Counted from the stretch's first letter, positions 47,511-59,472 are shown. The stretch is 64,000 bases of DNA from Ulota crispa (GCA_963920765.1 OY987248.1:18820539-18884538), one strand, 5' to 3'. Notes: a model not told the origin generated them from the sequence alone. Program-made: numbers and translations.

Positions 47511-47779
47511 AACACCATATTCGTTAATTTGGGAAAAACAGGTGTTCCACTTTGTACTCCACCGTAAACCCAAAAAATTACTTTAAACCAACTAGATTTG
47601 AAGGTATTAGATTCAATCTGAGCCACTAAGATTTTTCCCTTGCAAATTCCTCCTCTTAAGTGAGGACACATGTACAAAAAAATGCTAAGCTCGATTTTAA
47701 GAGGCCTCCTAAAACTTTCAGATCAAAATTTGAAAGTCCCAAAATGTACCGTTTTTCCCAAATTAACAAATATGACATT
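47511..47779. mobile_element. AACACCATATT-family MITE, copy 6 (269 bp)
   Basis: AACACCATATTCGTTAATTT to AAATTAACAAATATGACATT, flanked by TAAG (47507-47510, 47780-47783). Partial relatives lie on both sides: about 47370-47410 (AATTGGGAAAAATGGAGGGACC) and about 47860-47925. Confidence 0.72.
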
Positions 47780-47783
47780 TAAG

Positions 47784-49114
47784 AGTTCACTATTGTACAA
47801 GAAAAATTAATGCATGTTTGTTTTTTTGTAATAGGCTAAAATGCACATAATGACGGAAATAGTGAAAGTCCTAGAGTGTACCTTTTTTCCCAATTCACCT
47901 AAATAAATATGGAGTTTGAGACTGTTCGTTTGTTCAAGGGGGTGAAGTTTTTATTATTGGCCGCAGGCCCGCATCCCACAACAGCACCACACTATCTCCG
48001 AAGCTTGCATGTGGTCCCTTGTGATGCAGCGCTTCGACGCTCGAGGGATCTATATAATAGCCCACCGGCCCTGCTAGGCAGATTTGTATTCCACAATTGA
48101 AACTACATAGGTCCAGCAGCACTCTATCTGTAAGCTGCAGTTGCATCATTGTCTTCTTCGCTTCAGGTTCGTCTTCGAATGTTACATTTGTTCTCTCCTG
48201 GAAATGCAGTAGTGATTTTTTGATGTTTTGTTACAAACTAAGAACTCATTGTCGGCCTCTGACATTACTTGCGGCGAACTGCTGAGATTAGTCTGTTAAT
48301 GTTGTAATAGTAGCAAGGCAGGGGCTGACGGCTGTGATCCTGCCTTTCGAGTTCACATGCGTTCACTTGAAAGGCTAGTGAAGATTCTCCTCCATTTGTT
48401 TATCAGCGAGACGGATTGATGCTGAATTCAATACTAGCTAGTGGAGAGAGCAACTTAAAACCGACAGTGAGATGGCTTAGAAACCGGTATATTTGTATTT
48501 GCAATGCATTTAAACGACATTGGTAGGTCGTTCTGGCGCGTCCTTTAGTAATGTCGTACGATTGTGTCATTCAGAGTTCCTGCAGGCTCCTACTGTTACA
48601 GTCTTCAATCAAACCTCGATCACGCCAACGTGCAACATGCATTCTGGATATATTGAGACCAGTTATGAACAACAAGGATCACAGGAATATATTATTATTA
48701 TGGACAGGGGAATAGTGAATCAGGGGAATCCATATGAACATTTATACACAGCTTACATATGAGTACAGGGAAATATGCACCAATCCCCTTCGGTCTTCTT
48801 ATCCCCTAGCATAGCATTGTCCATTGACGGTGACGGCCCTAGCCATGCCCTGGAAAATTCGTTCACAAGCAGAGGATAAGATGTTTTCAAATCTGTTGCT
48901 ATTGAATAAATTGTGGCTGTTCGGGTGCAGCAAATCAAATGCGTGTTGACAATTTGCATTCTGGTGTTGTAGTTTTGGTGGCTGACCCGCGACCATTCAA
49001 CTGTTGCTCACTCCGGATATGGCTAGTTTGGAATTTCATCGTTAAGTAATTTGACACATGTCAGGGTATTCCTTTTATGCAGATATTGATCATATCAGTC
49101 GGGAGAACATAGCC
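47784..49114. other. Upstream region of the germin-like gene
   Basis: No coding exon supported. TATATAATA at 48051-48059, followed within about 110 bp by a CTTCGCTTCAG acceptor-like site, could mark a promoter and 5' leader, but its link to the germin-like gene about 1 kb downstream is speculative. Short ORFs at 48520-48762 and 48753-48996 have no motifs. Confidence 0.25.
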
Positions 49115-49998
49115 ATGGCGCTTCGTTTAACGTTGGCGTTGGTGGTGGTCGCTCTGGCGGTGACCGTGCAAGCGGCCGACCCGGAGCTCACGACGGACTT
49201 CTTCGTCCCCGCGGGAATGAACAGAAGCGATATCATGAGCGACTACTTCATGTCGATGACACTCGCTGACGGCGTCAATATTACGGCGCCCGCCAAGTTC
49301 GGCGCCGTGCGCATCACCTCGGACAACACGCCCGTGCTCACAGGGCTGGGCGTGTCGACGGCCATCTTTAGGTACCAGCCGGGTGGCATCAACCCGCCTC
49401 ACACGCACCCACGTGGCACGGAGATTCTGTACGTGATGGAAGGAAACAACCTCACCGTGGGACTCATCGACACCACCAACAAGCTGTTCACTGCGGTAAG
49501 CCAAAAATTTGGTGTTTTTCAATCAATATGGAGTTGCATGTTATATATGGAGTGTATTTGGTCATTTCATTGGTCCAGATACACTCCATATATAACATGC
49601 AACTCCATATTGATCGAATATGGGGTCACTCAATTCTAATCCTATGGGCCATTTATCGAGTTCCAGAGGCGGTCTCTCATCCTGCCGAATTATTATTAGT
49701 ACAGGCATGGCTCGTACGAAAACTGCGTCATTCTAACTCAATTGTGGGAAAATCCCTGCAGGAATTGTACCCTGGCGATGTGTTCGTGTTTCCGAGAGGA
49801 TTGGTGCACTACCAAATCAACATGGGTCCGGTGGACGTGGTGGCATACATCTCCTTCAGCAGCTCCAACCCCGGGACTGTGTCGCTGCCTGCCAATCTGT
49901 TCGGAAGCGGTATCCCTGATGTTGTGCTCACGACAGCTTTCAAGGTGGATAACACCGTCATAGACAGTCTGCAATTGCCCTTCAACGTGACGAATTAA
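49115..49998 (+). CDS. Germin-like protein (secreted cupin), two exons, cysteine-free
   Basis: Exons 49115-49495 and 49762-49998, GT-AG intron, phase 0, 205 aa. Residues 1-20 form a signal peptide (LTLALVVVALAVTVQA). Germin box 1 is at about 88-116 (GGINPPHTHPRGTEILYV), with metal ligands His96, His98 and Glu103. Box 2 is at about 129-145 (LYPGDVFVFPRGLVHYQ), with His143. All four metal ligands are kept, so a Mn-binding cupin barrel is expected, probably hexameric in the cell wall; oxalate oxidase or superoxide dismutase activity is known in some relatives only. The N-terminal cysteine pair of typical germins is missing and there is no cysteine at all. N-glycosylation sites such as NRS and NIT are present. 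The start at 49115 is preferred over the in-frame ATG at 49058 because it opens directly on the signal peptide. Confidence 0.92.
49522..49614. repeat. Perfect 36-bp hairpin in the germin-like intron
   Basis: 49522-49557 and 49579-49614 are exact inverse complements, with a 21-base loop. The stem contains GGAGTTGCATGTTATATATG. A shorter relative is at 50811-50872. It may be a very young MITE; it would also fold in the pre-mRNA. Confidence 0.88.
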
Positions 49999-50096
49999 AT
50001 GGGCTTGGTCGTCGATGTGTGCTATCATGCACCGGTAATGTTTTTGTCTGTGAGAACTGTTCAATTAATCTATCTGGTTGTTGGGCAAGCATTTCA

Positions 50097-50102
50097 AATA
50101 AA
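50097..50102 (+). terminator. Candidate polyadenylation signal of the germin-like gene
   Basis: AATAAA about 100 bp after the stop codon. Another AATAAA lies near 50360. The site in use cannot be decided from sequence alone. Confidence 0.4.
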
Positions 50103-51397
50103 AAGCAGCTCTATGTCTGGCTTTCGCTTCTCGTATTTTCAGGAGAATTTGGTGTCTAGGCACCGCAACTATAGAGTAGCATGACTATGAAGCTGTGAAC
50201 TTTTTGTGTAACCTGCACTTGAAAGGATGTACTCTATCTCATTCTTTTGTGAATACATGAGGAACTTGGGGACCATATCTAAAACTTGTGTGTATTATTT
50301 CTAGTGATTCCTCTTTTGATTCCCTAAGGGAGTTGTTCATCATGCACTGCCATAGCTCAATAAAATTGAATGCGAAGGAGCTCTACCAGTGACAGGGATC
50401 AACGGAGCTTAGCCACTCCTTGGACATGGACATTCTCAGAAAGCTGAATGCCTCTTTTATGTTACTAGTAATTAAATGTGGGATATCAGACAAGCATCAA
50501 ACTACTGGCTCGTCTTCCCATTCGGATAAATTCCCAGGTGGTCCTTCACTCCCATCGCCAATTGTAGGTTGGTCTGTAAGAGCAACCGTAAGAAGCTCCC
50601 TCTGGTTTTGTAATCTTTCTGTGAACATGTCTGTCTAGCGACGAAAAGGGTCACTTTGCCCATAATCTGGAAACCTAGTGAGCCTCATAGTGGACTACAC
50701 AACACTCAGTTACTAATCTGTTTGACCTCCGTGGAAGGAATGAATCGTAGCATTCATCATAATGAAGCCTCACTAATCTCGAATTTCAGTTACCGAGATA
50801 GCAGTGAAAGACTTGATATTTGAAGTGTATCTGGACCAGTAAAATGTCCTGATACACTCCAAAATACCAAGTATTATTATAAATGCATTAGTTTTGGTGT
50901 TGGCAATTCTTGAATCACCATGAACCTTTTCAATCGGCAGTTGTTTCTGCTTCAGTTGGGTACGTCTATGAACTTTCAATTTTTGTTCTTTCATGACTCA
51001 ATTAGTACATATTGCTTGACTGCTCTTCAAGAGGCGTAGATTGTCTTTGCTTCCATCAAAGGAGAGTCTCACCACATAAATGAGAATTACGACATTAAAA
51101 GATGCCATACGAGCTTCAGCATCTTCTCCCAACGATACTCAATGCTACTGCCTACTAAATAAATGCTATGGATTGAAGTTGCCAGTTTTGGCAGATTTTG
51201 CATATAATTTTTTTGCTTGTTTGAGAATCTACAATATAGTATCTAAAAATCTGTAAAGAAATGCTCAAATTTCTTTCCAAAAAATCTGGTAATAGTTGTA
51301 TTTTTTTCTCTGAGTTTTGAATATGATGGTAGGTAGACCTAAGATATTCATTCAAGCGCAGATATTGTGGTTTTGGGACAGATTTATAACATTTCTA
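50103..51397. other. 3' flank of the germin-like gene, no further gene seen
   Basis: Only short unassigned ORFs. The sequence is less AT-rich than typical intergenic DNA here, so an unrecognised gene cannot be excluded. Confidence 0.3.
50811..50872. repeat. Short hairpin related to the germin intron hairpin
   Basis: ACTTGATATTTGAAGTGTATC pairs with GATACACTCCAAAATACCAAGT. The loop side keeps CTGGACCAGT and ATGTCC, matching the inverse of the loop at 49558-49578. Stem imperfect. Confidence 0.7.
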
Positions 51398-51719
51398 GGG
51401 AAATTCTGATGGATACCTCTGAAGTTTGCAGTGTTTGTACAGATCACCTTATTTTTTCAAAATTGCACAAATATTCTTGAACCATCATTTTCAGGCATTT
51501 ATTCTGTTGTGCACGTCATTTTCTTCTCCCTGTGTGCACAAGTTCTTTCTTTCCTGTTCCATTGCACTCTCTACTTCAAACATTGGTCATGAAGAAAGTG
51601 GTGCGCACAATAAAACAAATACTTGAAAATTATGGTCCAAGGATTTTTGTGCAATTCTGAAAAGCCAGGGGTACTTGTACAAGTATTGCGAACCTCAAGG
51701 GTATCCAGCAAAATCTCCC
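51398..51719. mobile_element. GGGAAATT..GGATACC MITE, copy 1 (322 bp)
   Basis: Starts GGGAAATTCTGATGGATACC and ends with the near-inverse (GGGTATCCAGCAAAATCTCCC). Contains GCACAAATATTCTTG and its inverted partner near the other end. Related to 54353-55421 and the partial copy at about 56540-56690. Confidence 0.62.
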
Positions 51720-54352
51720 TTATATCTATCTGGTGAAGTCAGAGTATAAGGAGGCTATCCCCTTACATCGCGTATCTTCCATTGGTCTTGGGTCTGATGG
51801 ATCAATGACATGTGTTCTGAGAGTAATGCAGGGCCCTGAAGAATATATTTCAGGAAATGTTGTGACCAATGCCAATATTGAAGCATGACTGTTGAGGATC
51901 TGCGTACGTTGGAGGCTTGAATGGGGAGCTATACAGGAGTTGTATAAATCTTACCGCTCGAAGCCCACCTTGTGAATCGTATAAATCTAGTGGCCTGGAT
52001 TGTGTCAACAAAAGTCCATATAATTCAGTACGTATGTCAGGCTCATAGGCAAAACCTTCAATCCTCAAGCCTTGACAATGCTCTGCTCACAGAACTCTTT
52101 CGCAACGTGCTTGCAGTCAAGTACAAGTCCTGCTGCACCAATTCAGTAACTACGAGTAACTCGGTGACTAATGAAAACAAACAGACTCATTATACTATGG
52201 CTCTGTCCCCTCATATATGCATGAGATAAGATATTTGTGTCCTTGTAGCTAGAGTAATCTTTAGGGTGGTTGTTCATGCATGTCTCGTTGGTGGTAGCCC
52301 CAAGCAAAACACAAGCCCCACTCAAAAACGGTATTACATGAACAACTAAAAAGTATTGGTTAACACAGACCTACATATAAATAAGTCAGCTGGGTTTTTA
52401 CTCTCATCTGGAGATCCGGCTAGAGCTCCAAAACAGCTAGCTCACAGGTTGTAGGGTTTAAATACCATGTCCTTTCTTTCAATCTCAAACATTGTAGTCT
52501 GTATTTTTCGGTTGATCGAAGGGTTATGGCGGGGGTTATGGTCTCCCAAGACAAGGAGAAAGCGACACAGATTTGAAACTCGGACTTGGCAGTATGAGAT
52601 TACTCAGCTTTAAGATCAAATCTCCAATTATATTTGCTGTGACATCTGCAAGTGCAAAGCACAAAATTGCACCGGATACTCACCCAACTCTGTATCGAAT
52701 ACTTGCACCTCTTCAGTACTCACAAATATCTTGGAAGGATGGTCTGATATCAACACCAAAACCATACACGTCTAGTATTTCTCCAGATATTCCAACTCTC
52801 GAGTATTCCGGTTCAAGAGTTCGTGTGCTGAATAACAGGGAGTGTCAAATGATCCAGGTGTTTGTAAGGTTTCGCAAGGACATACCAAACATTTCCTGAT
52901 GTCTCAAAGTGGCTTACGGCTTCTGAGGCTGTTGTTGTGGGGCTCGTTGAGGGGCTTGAGGTTGTCGTGTATCTCATGTTGGGTGTGCATGTGGCGCAAA
53001 GCAAGGTTTCATAGAATGTATGCCCTTGTGCCACGAAACCTGACAAACACGCCCTTCGGACTCGCTGTCCAAGGTTAACAATCTTCTTCCCATGGAATAG
53101 GGTCAGACGCGGTTTGTCAAGTTTCTAAATGTAGCCATATTTGTGTTTCCTTGACAGTTTAGATTCGGGAAAAATCCGGCTAGTGGGAATTTAAGATACG
53201 TCAACGCCTTGCAATCAGGAATTAGGATGCAAGGAATCTAAAGAGCAGAAAGATGAAGATCTAGTTAAAAATGAAGCGTCATGCTCACGGAAGAACAAGG
53301 CTGCTGCTGGTAGGACACTGGTCCACTGGAGTCCGAAAATCCACCTGCACGTCTCTGTTTCCAGTCCACCACCAGCAATCTCCATGGCGCCATCACGCAT
53401 CATGTGCCTCTCGTTGCAACAGCCATGGCAACATCCGTGGTGCACTTTACCGAACCCCACCAAATTCTAAGTCGGAAATTGAGGCCTCTCTCTGTGCAAG
53501 TGGAGTACAGTAGTTGGAGTTGCTGATGTACTAAGGTTGTGTTTTGTGGTGGATGACAAAGCCAGTTCCGCAAATTGCTTGCCAACACGTGGAGTTCGAG
53601 TCAACACTTTTGTTCTGAGACTTGTGAGGATTGAAATTAGGGTTTTACTGCCGATCAAGGCAGTCTGATTACGAATTCAAGGGATTTGAGCGACAATTCT
53701 TGGTTTAGGGTTGCGAAATTTTTTAGTTAGAGATGATGCTGATTGTGGAGCAGGGGTCAGGATGGCGATGTCGTTACGTACGAGGGAATTGCTGGAGAGT
53801 AAACAGAGTTCGGCATGGGTGAGATTAGTGCAACAGAGTTCGACATGGGTGAGATTAGTGCAACAGAGTACAGCAACGGATGTGGTGGTGCCCATACCTC
53901 AAATGGAGATTCAAAACAAAAGGGAAGATGGTGAGTAGGAGCGTGCCAGAGACGGTGATCTGCGGAGAGCATTCAGGCCCGCTATCCCTCCACTACCCAG
54001 AGCGGGAGGTGACGCTGCTCGGTTGCCCGCCTCACGCGGTACCCTCCACTGTAACGCCATAGCAATTCCGCCCTCCGGCGGAATCGAGGTGGCGACTCCG
54101 TGTTTGGAGTAGACAGGCCTTCGACATGTCTCCACAGGCCGCGGACTGGAGTCCCACTTCCACATCTCCCTACCCTCGCTCGAGTGACAGGCAGGCGCTA
54201 CCCTGCCCAGATGACGGAAAAGCTGGGCTAATTCATATATATACAAAGTCCCATCTATGCCACCAATCGATATGGGTTTTCATGTCACAGCCTGCATGCC
54301 GTTGCTAGAGAGCTTTGTTTTGATTGTCCAATCTCCAGTTCTATATTTTATT
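51720..54352. other. Region without recognised genes; 30-bp tandem repeat
   Basis: GC is moderate and several ORFs of 60-110 codons occur (for example from an ATG at 52591, and 53759-53936), but I recognise none. About 53808-53867 is a 30-bp unit (GAGTTCGRCATGGGTGAGAT) repeated twice, giving VRLVQQSS-type repeats in one frame. GTGAGTAG after 53931 could be a splice donor. A divergent or lineage-specific gene is possible here. Confidence 0.3.
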
Positions 54353-54417
54353 GGGAAAATTTCATGGATACCCCTGAACTTTACAATACTTTCATAGATA
54401 CCCATGTTTTCTCAGAA

Positions 54418-55190
54418 GGGCATTGATATGTGTACCACACCCTTTGAGCTACTATACCACACCTTAGGGTAAATTTTAGATTTCTACCATCAAAAAGCTA
54501 AATTTGAGAATTAGGAATTCACGTTTGGACTTAACCCCTAACCGTCCAAGAGGACAAAAATCATCCTTTCAATGCCAAAAACACACCCCAAGGGTGGAAA
54601 AAGATTTTTTTTTCAATTTTTTTTTCTTGAAAGTGGTGAGAGAGATGTGCCACATCATTGAATATCAAAAATAGCTACTTTCAATGCCTCCATATTTTTT
54701 CAAACACCAACTTGTGAAGAGATGTATAAGGTCCTTGTTGCCCTTTTTGTGACGGCAAGATACACTATTGACTTTTCTTTCTTTTGAAGAGAATATTATC
54801 TCTTTTGGACACATGCCGCAGGCTGTTCATTGCCCATGAATAGTGCACTCTCCTCGGTCTGAGTCACGAGTTCAGGGTCAGTCTTTTAAGGGTTAAAGAC
54901 TGTCTTTTGGTCTAGAACCACAAAAAAGTGTTTTAATTGAACAATGCCCAATGACAAAGTTTAGCTAGGGAAAAAATATTACTTTTACTTTTCTTTAGAA
55001 AAAAAGATAAGCATTTTCATTGGATGTTGTTCAATTAGAACCTTTTTATGATTCTAGACTAAATCAAGGTCTCTAAGTCCAAATCTGAATTCCAAATTCT
55101 CAAATTTAGCTTTTTGATGGTAGAAATCTAAAATACACCCAGGGGGTGTGGTACAGTAGTTCAAAGGGTATGGTACATATATCAATTCCC
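54418..55190. mobile_element. Family A MITE, copy 2, nested
   Basis: GGGCATTGATATGTGTACCA to TGGTACATATATCAATTCCC. The flanks TTCTCAGAA and TTTTCAGAA form a 9-bp duplication with one mismatch. The interior matches 7563-8075 (CTACCATCAAAAAGC, TTTGGACTTA, GTCTAGAA). Confidence 0.72.
54535..54892. mobile_element. TTAA element nested in the family A MITE (358 bp)
   Basis: CCCCTAACCGTCCAAGAGG at the left, CTTTTAAGGG at the right, TTAA at 54531-54534 and 54893-54896. The host reads GGACTTAA before it and TTAAAGACTG after it. The other host copy reads GGACTTAGAGACC uninterrupted, so one TTAA was duplicated. Confidence 0.75.
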
Positions 55191-55421
55191 TTTTCAGAAA
55201 TGTCACAAATATTTTTGCACCAAAAATTCACTTCTTTCTCCCTTTGTGTGCACAATATTTTTGTTTTTATTATGCATGTGTACAAAGGAAGAAGGGAAGT
55301 GGCATGCACAACAAAACAAACACCTAAAATTTTTGGTCCTAAGGTATTTGTGATATTTTTGAAAAAGCAAGGGTATCTATGAAAATATTGCAAACTTTTG
55401 GGGTATCCATTAAATTCTCCC

Positions 55422-56892
55422 TATATTATTTTATTTATTTAAAGAAATCTTTGTCTAAGCTCAATAGTAATCACACATTCTAATTATACACCAATCAAAA
55501 AATAGTAATATTTTTGGTGAGTGGTTCCCAATGCTAGAGTGATGATTCTCTTACAATAGTATACTCACAAAATCAAACCCTTCCAATCAAGCATTGTACT
55601 CCTCAACAAAATTGACAAGAGTCTAATGTAGTAGGGTTACTTTTTTAAGGATATTAACTTATGAAAGTACTAGCGATGATTTTTTTTTATGGTAATCCAC
55701 TTAGGTGGCTATTTTGGAAAAACACTTCAAGAAGCAAGTTTTGTTCAAGAAGAAAGGTGGACATAATATTGGCTACTAGTGGTTCTTTATTACACAATTA
55801 AGGAGGTGATACATCATATTTTGCAACAACATATTTGGTCATGACCGTAATTCAGACATATTAGTTTTTGGCATTCTTTGCCACCAAGTCGTTAAAGTGT
55901 GGCAATGCATTAGCAATTTGTCTTGATGTAAAAGGCTATGTGGGCAACAAATTTGTTCAAGTATTGGAAATCTAAGCAACATTCTCCTATAAGTACATGT
56001 CTAGTATTGACTCAATTGCACTTTGTTCTCATATAATTATATGTTTTATATTTCTAGCAAGCATTCCTACTTTAAAAAAATCCAAAACTATACTTCCCAC
56101 AAAATCATGGCTACAAGGAATCAAGTACTTCAGAATATATAATAAACAATTGCATGCAACTATCCCAAAACTTAAAACCCTAAACAAACAAGTTGCCATA
56201 CTCATACCTTGTATAGCTAAGCATATGGCTAAGGGAGTAATGGTTTGAATGAAGCACACTAGTCACAACCTTTGAAGTACTACAAGTAAACTTTGAGAGA
56301 TGAAGTATGTGGCACGCAAGGCACTTGTATTATTTTGGTTGGAGATTAGATTGGCAATGCTAATCAACAAGTAAGGGAATACATATATGGTCCTCAATCA
56401 AGTCTTAGCCAGGCCATACAGTTATCAATTACAAGTGAACGTTGGCAACGCAGACACTCTCTTTCACATTTATTTCCTTTTAATAATAATGAAGCACACT
56501 TTTTTAAATCAAAATTTGGTTATATTTAGTTAATAAAACAAAGAAACATTTCATAGATACCCTTGAAATTTGCAATATTTACATATATTCCCCTGCTTTT
56601 TCAAAAATTGCACAAATATCCTTGGACCATAATTTTTAGGCATTTAAAACTCTTCCTCAAAGTGAATACAAAAATTGCACGTGTAACAGGGCCCTCCTTT
56701 TGTTGTTTATAGGGCTCTTATTTGTACCTTAGTTGAGGATGCCTTACATGGTTGGGAGGGGTGATTTTGCTAAGTGTGCTATAACATTAACTTTCATTAT
56801 GAGTGTAGTTAGCAGTAATGGAATTTCTTGAATTTTGTGACGTGTAGCCTATTTTGAACATTTGTAAATAAGAAAACGTGTATGATTTATAT
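55422..56892. other. No gene seen; partial MITE
   Basis: About 56540-56690 is a partial relative of 51398-51719 (TTCATAGATACCC, TTGCACAAATATCCTTGGACC). ORFs near 55997-56259 lack motifs. Confidence 0.4.
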
Positions 56893-57215
56893 GAGCATCT
56901 CTAATACTGCACTTCAAACTTGATGCTTCAAGTGATCATATCTATTTTTCAAGGGTTGTCAAAATTCTTAATCTCTACCCTTGCTCTTCAAAGGTGGCCC
57001 TTTCACTTCAAATGTGCCTCATAAATAATAAATTGATCATTTATCAAGGGACATACAAAATAAAGCTCACTAAACTTATCATGAATATTATTTTGGTGGG
57101 ACATTATTTGACACTTTAGGATGAAGTGTCACAAGAAAATTTTGAAAAGTCAAGAACACTTATCATTCATGCTTGCAATATATCAAACCACGTGAGAGCA
57201 ACACTGGAGATGCTC
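56893..57215. mobile_element. GAGCA..CTCC MITE, uninterrupted copy (323 bp)
   Basis: GAGCATCTCTAATACTG to CACTGGAGATGCTC. It matches 44731-45413 minus its hAT insert (CTCATAAATAAT...TTGATCATTTATCAAG) and gives the empty site for that insertion. Confidence 0.65.
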
Positions 57216-57291
57216 TAAGCAAGGCCTAGTGCAAATATACCACCCTAGAATTCAAACATGTGCTACCAAACAAATTGGATATATCAGTTAA

Positions 57292-58196
57292 CCCTTTAAG
57301 GACCACGCGACCATATTTTGGTTGCTGGGAGTGGTTTTTGGCATGTAGGTTGAAATCGCTCAATAATTTGGAATTTGGTCTTGAAGAACACATGTGATCA
57401 CAAGAATCTTGCATCCATCTAAAAAAATAACAATGCAATCGGGTATGTGAGTTGACAAATAATGGTGTTTATACAGCATGGTTTCAAAATACGTATCCAT
57501 TTATTGTCAAAGATGGATCAAAGCAACAACACAATACATCAAGTATGCAAGAAAAATGTCAAATTTCAATTGCACCATTCTATAAAATTCAAATTGCTTA
57601 AGAAATATGCTTGTATTGTTTTCCTATGCGGTAGTAGTATAATTGTAGTATTTGAAGATTTACTAAAATAATGTTGTCATTTTGGCTTTAAAATTTGTCA
57701 TCCTACATTTAAGGCCAATTCTTCATTGTTTTCACCAATTGGATTTTCCAAAATAATCATCAAATTTCTTGTAGAACCGTATTAGGGTAGCAAAGAAAGT
57801 GGGTTATTTGACCCTTTTTGTCCACTTAGCTACACCTTATGATTGCTATTTTTGTCTATTTTGTGTGAAACAAATCTTATTGGAAAGGTGGGAAAGCCTG
57901 CTTTCTAGAAATATAAGGCTCTTTTCAATCAAAACTTGCATGAAGCAATCACATTCAAAACCACACAAGCATGAAACACTAGAGATTTTCAACGTACGGC
58001 TCACTCAGTCATTATAATATTTCACCTCCAATGGTAGATCTAGCTAAAATTTTGGTGCTCTATAGTAAGCAAGGTGTACTTTTCATTTGTACGATTGGAT
58101 TCTTGAAAATGGGTCTATTTTTGAGTCAATTGCACATCTAAGCTTATAGCCCCTCTTTTAGTGGATTTTGTGAAAATAAGTGTGGTCCTTAAAGGG
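57292..58196. mobile_element. TTAA-flanked element (905 bp)
   Basis: TTAA at 57288-57291; the right flank is TTTA (58197-58200), one base changed. Ends CCCTTTAAGGACCACG and GTGGTCCTTAAAGGG. It is the uninterrupted relative of 40686-41994. Confidence 0.72.
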
Positions 58197-58200
58197 TTTA

Positions 58201-58612
58201 TCATTCTTGGTAAGGTAACCTTATCCATACTCAAGTGTTTAAGGGTGAGGGTACCTCAAGGTCTTGGAAAAATTAGGAAAAAAATTCATTGGGTTAGCCT
58301 TTCAACAAGCTATCATGAGAGTGAATTTTGTGGAAAATTTATTGTAAGTTACTTTATATTAAAGGGCAAAGTTGCAGCTCATAGGGTCCCTATTAGCAAC
58401 ACTCTAAACTACCCTTGAAATTGCTTGGATGTGTTCCTATACATGTAATTGACGGTCCCATTCCCAACCCTCCCAAACTAACTTCTAAGCTAACATGTGA
58501 TAAGATTTGCTTGTGCAAGTAACTTTCAATGTTCCACTTTGGATTCAAGAGTGTGTGGAAAACATCCCAAATGTAGAGTGCGACAATGGGAACCGCTCAA
58601 GTATGGGGTAGG
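58201..58612. repeat. Dispersed repeat, inverse of about 40040-40300
   Basis: Contains GGATGTGTTCCTATACATGTA and GTTCCACTTTGGATTCA, the complements of blocks near 40140-40275. No gene. Confidence 0.45.
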
Positions 58613-58616
58613 TTAA

Positions 58617-59472
58617 CCCTTAAAGGTCCGCACATCCACTTTTTGGATGCGTGTTGGTCAACCCTAATTGTAATTTTTAAAATATCAATTTTTGGTATGT
58701 GGCTCAAACTAATGAAATGAAGCTTGACAAGTTTTCCTTCTTCCATATAATTTTTTTGAAAACTGCCAAAAATTGAAAGAGTTGTTTCCATTGCAAGCTC
58801 CAAGTGTTAGAATCCAAATAACACAACATGGTGTATTTTTCATTCATGTTTTCTACTCTTTAAATGCATTTTAAATTTAAACTACAAAACTATGCTTCTG
58901 AGTTTCTCATTCTACCATTCATTTATGGTAGAGGTTATAATTTTTTTAAATATATATTCTAATTGATATTATTTTATTTCCACATTTAGTTTTAAAATTT
59001 CACAATAATTTGAATTTTCCATCAAATTTATCAAAAAAATTAAAGTAAATAGAAAATGAATGTGTCTTCCAGCAAAATATCAAGATTTTATTAATTAAAA
59101 ATAAGGATAAACTTGGTTTGATAGTCAAATTTGACTTTAAATTCTTTGTTGTGGCTGTTTTGGGTGTAAAAAATAAAATAACCCATTGAAAATTTTTCAC
59201 AATGGTGTTTATTGCTACTTGTACCTCTTGAAAAAAATTCAAGTAATTTGGTTTTTTTTTGCTATTTTAACTTATTTATGTTCATTTTTTGCAAAAAAAA
59301 TGATAACAATTACAACTTTTGATGAAACAAATTGAAATTTTGTGTAGTGATATATCATTCATAGTTTCAAGCAATAAAAATATAAAATTGTTGTTTGAAC
59401 ACACTTTAAGAGACAAACTTGAGCTTAGACATGAAGTTTGACCATTTCAAAATGGATCAAGTCCTTTATGGG
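58617..59472. mobile_element. TTAA-type element, eroded right end (856 bp)
   Basis: TTAA at 58613-58616, then CCCTTAAAGGTCCGC. The right end is AAGTCCTTTATGGG followed by TAAA rather than TTAA. Interior AT-rich and not shared with the other families. Confidence 0.5.

Larger units (their letters stand above)
54353..55421. mobile_element. GGGAAAATT..GGATACC MITE, copy 2, host of two nested insertions
   Basis: Left end GGGAAAATTTCATGGATACC, right end GGGTATCCATTAAATTCTCCC. It is interrupted at 54418-55190 by the family A MITE, which is itself interrupted at 54535-54892 by a TTAA element. The right part shares GTGCACAATATTTTTG and GGTCCTAAGGTATTTGTG with 51398-51719. Confidence 0.7.
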
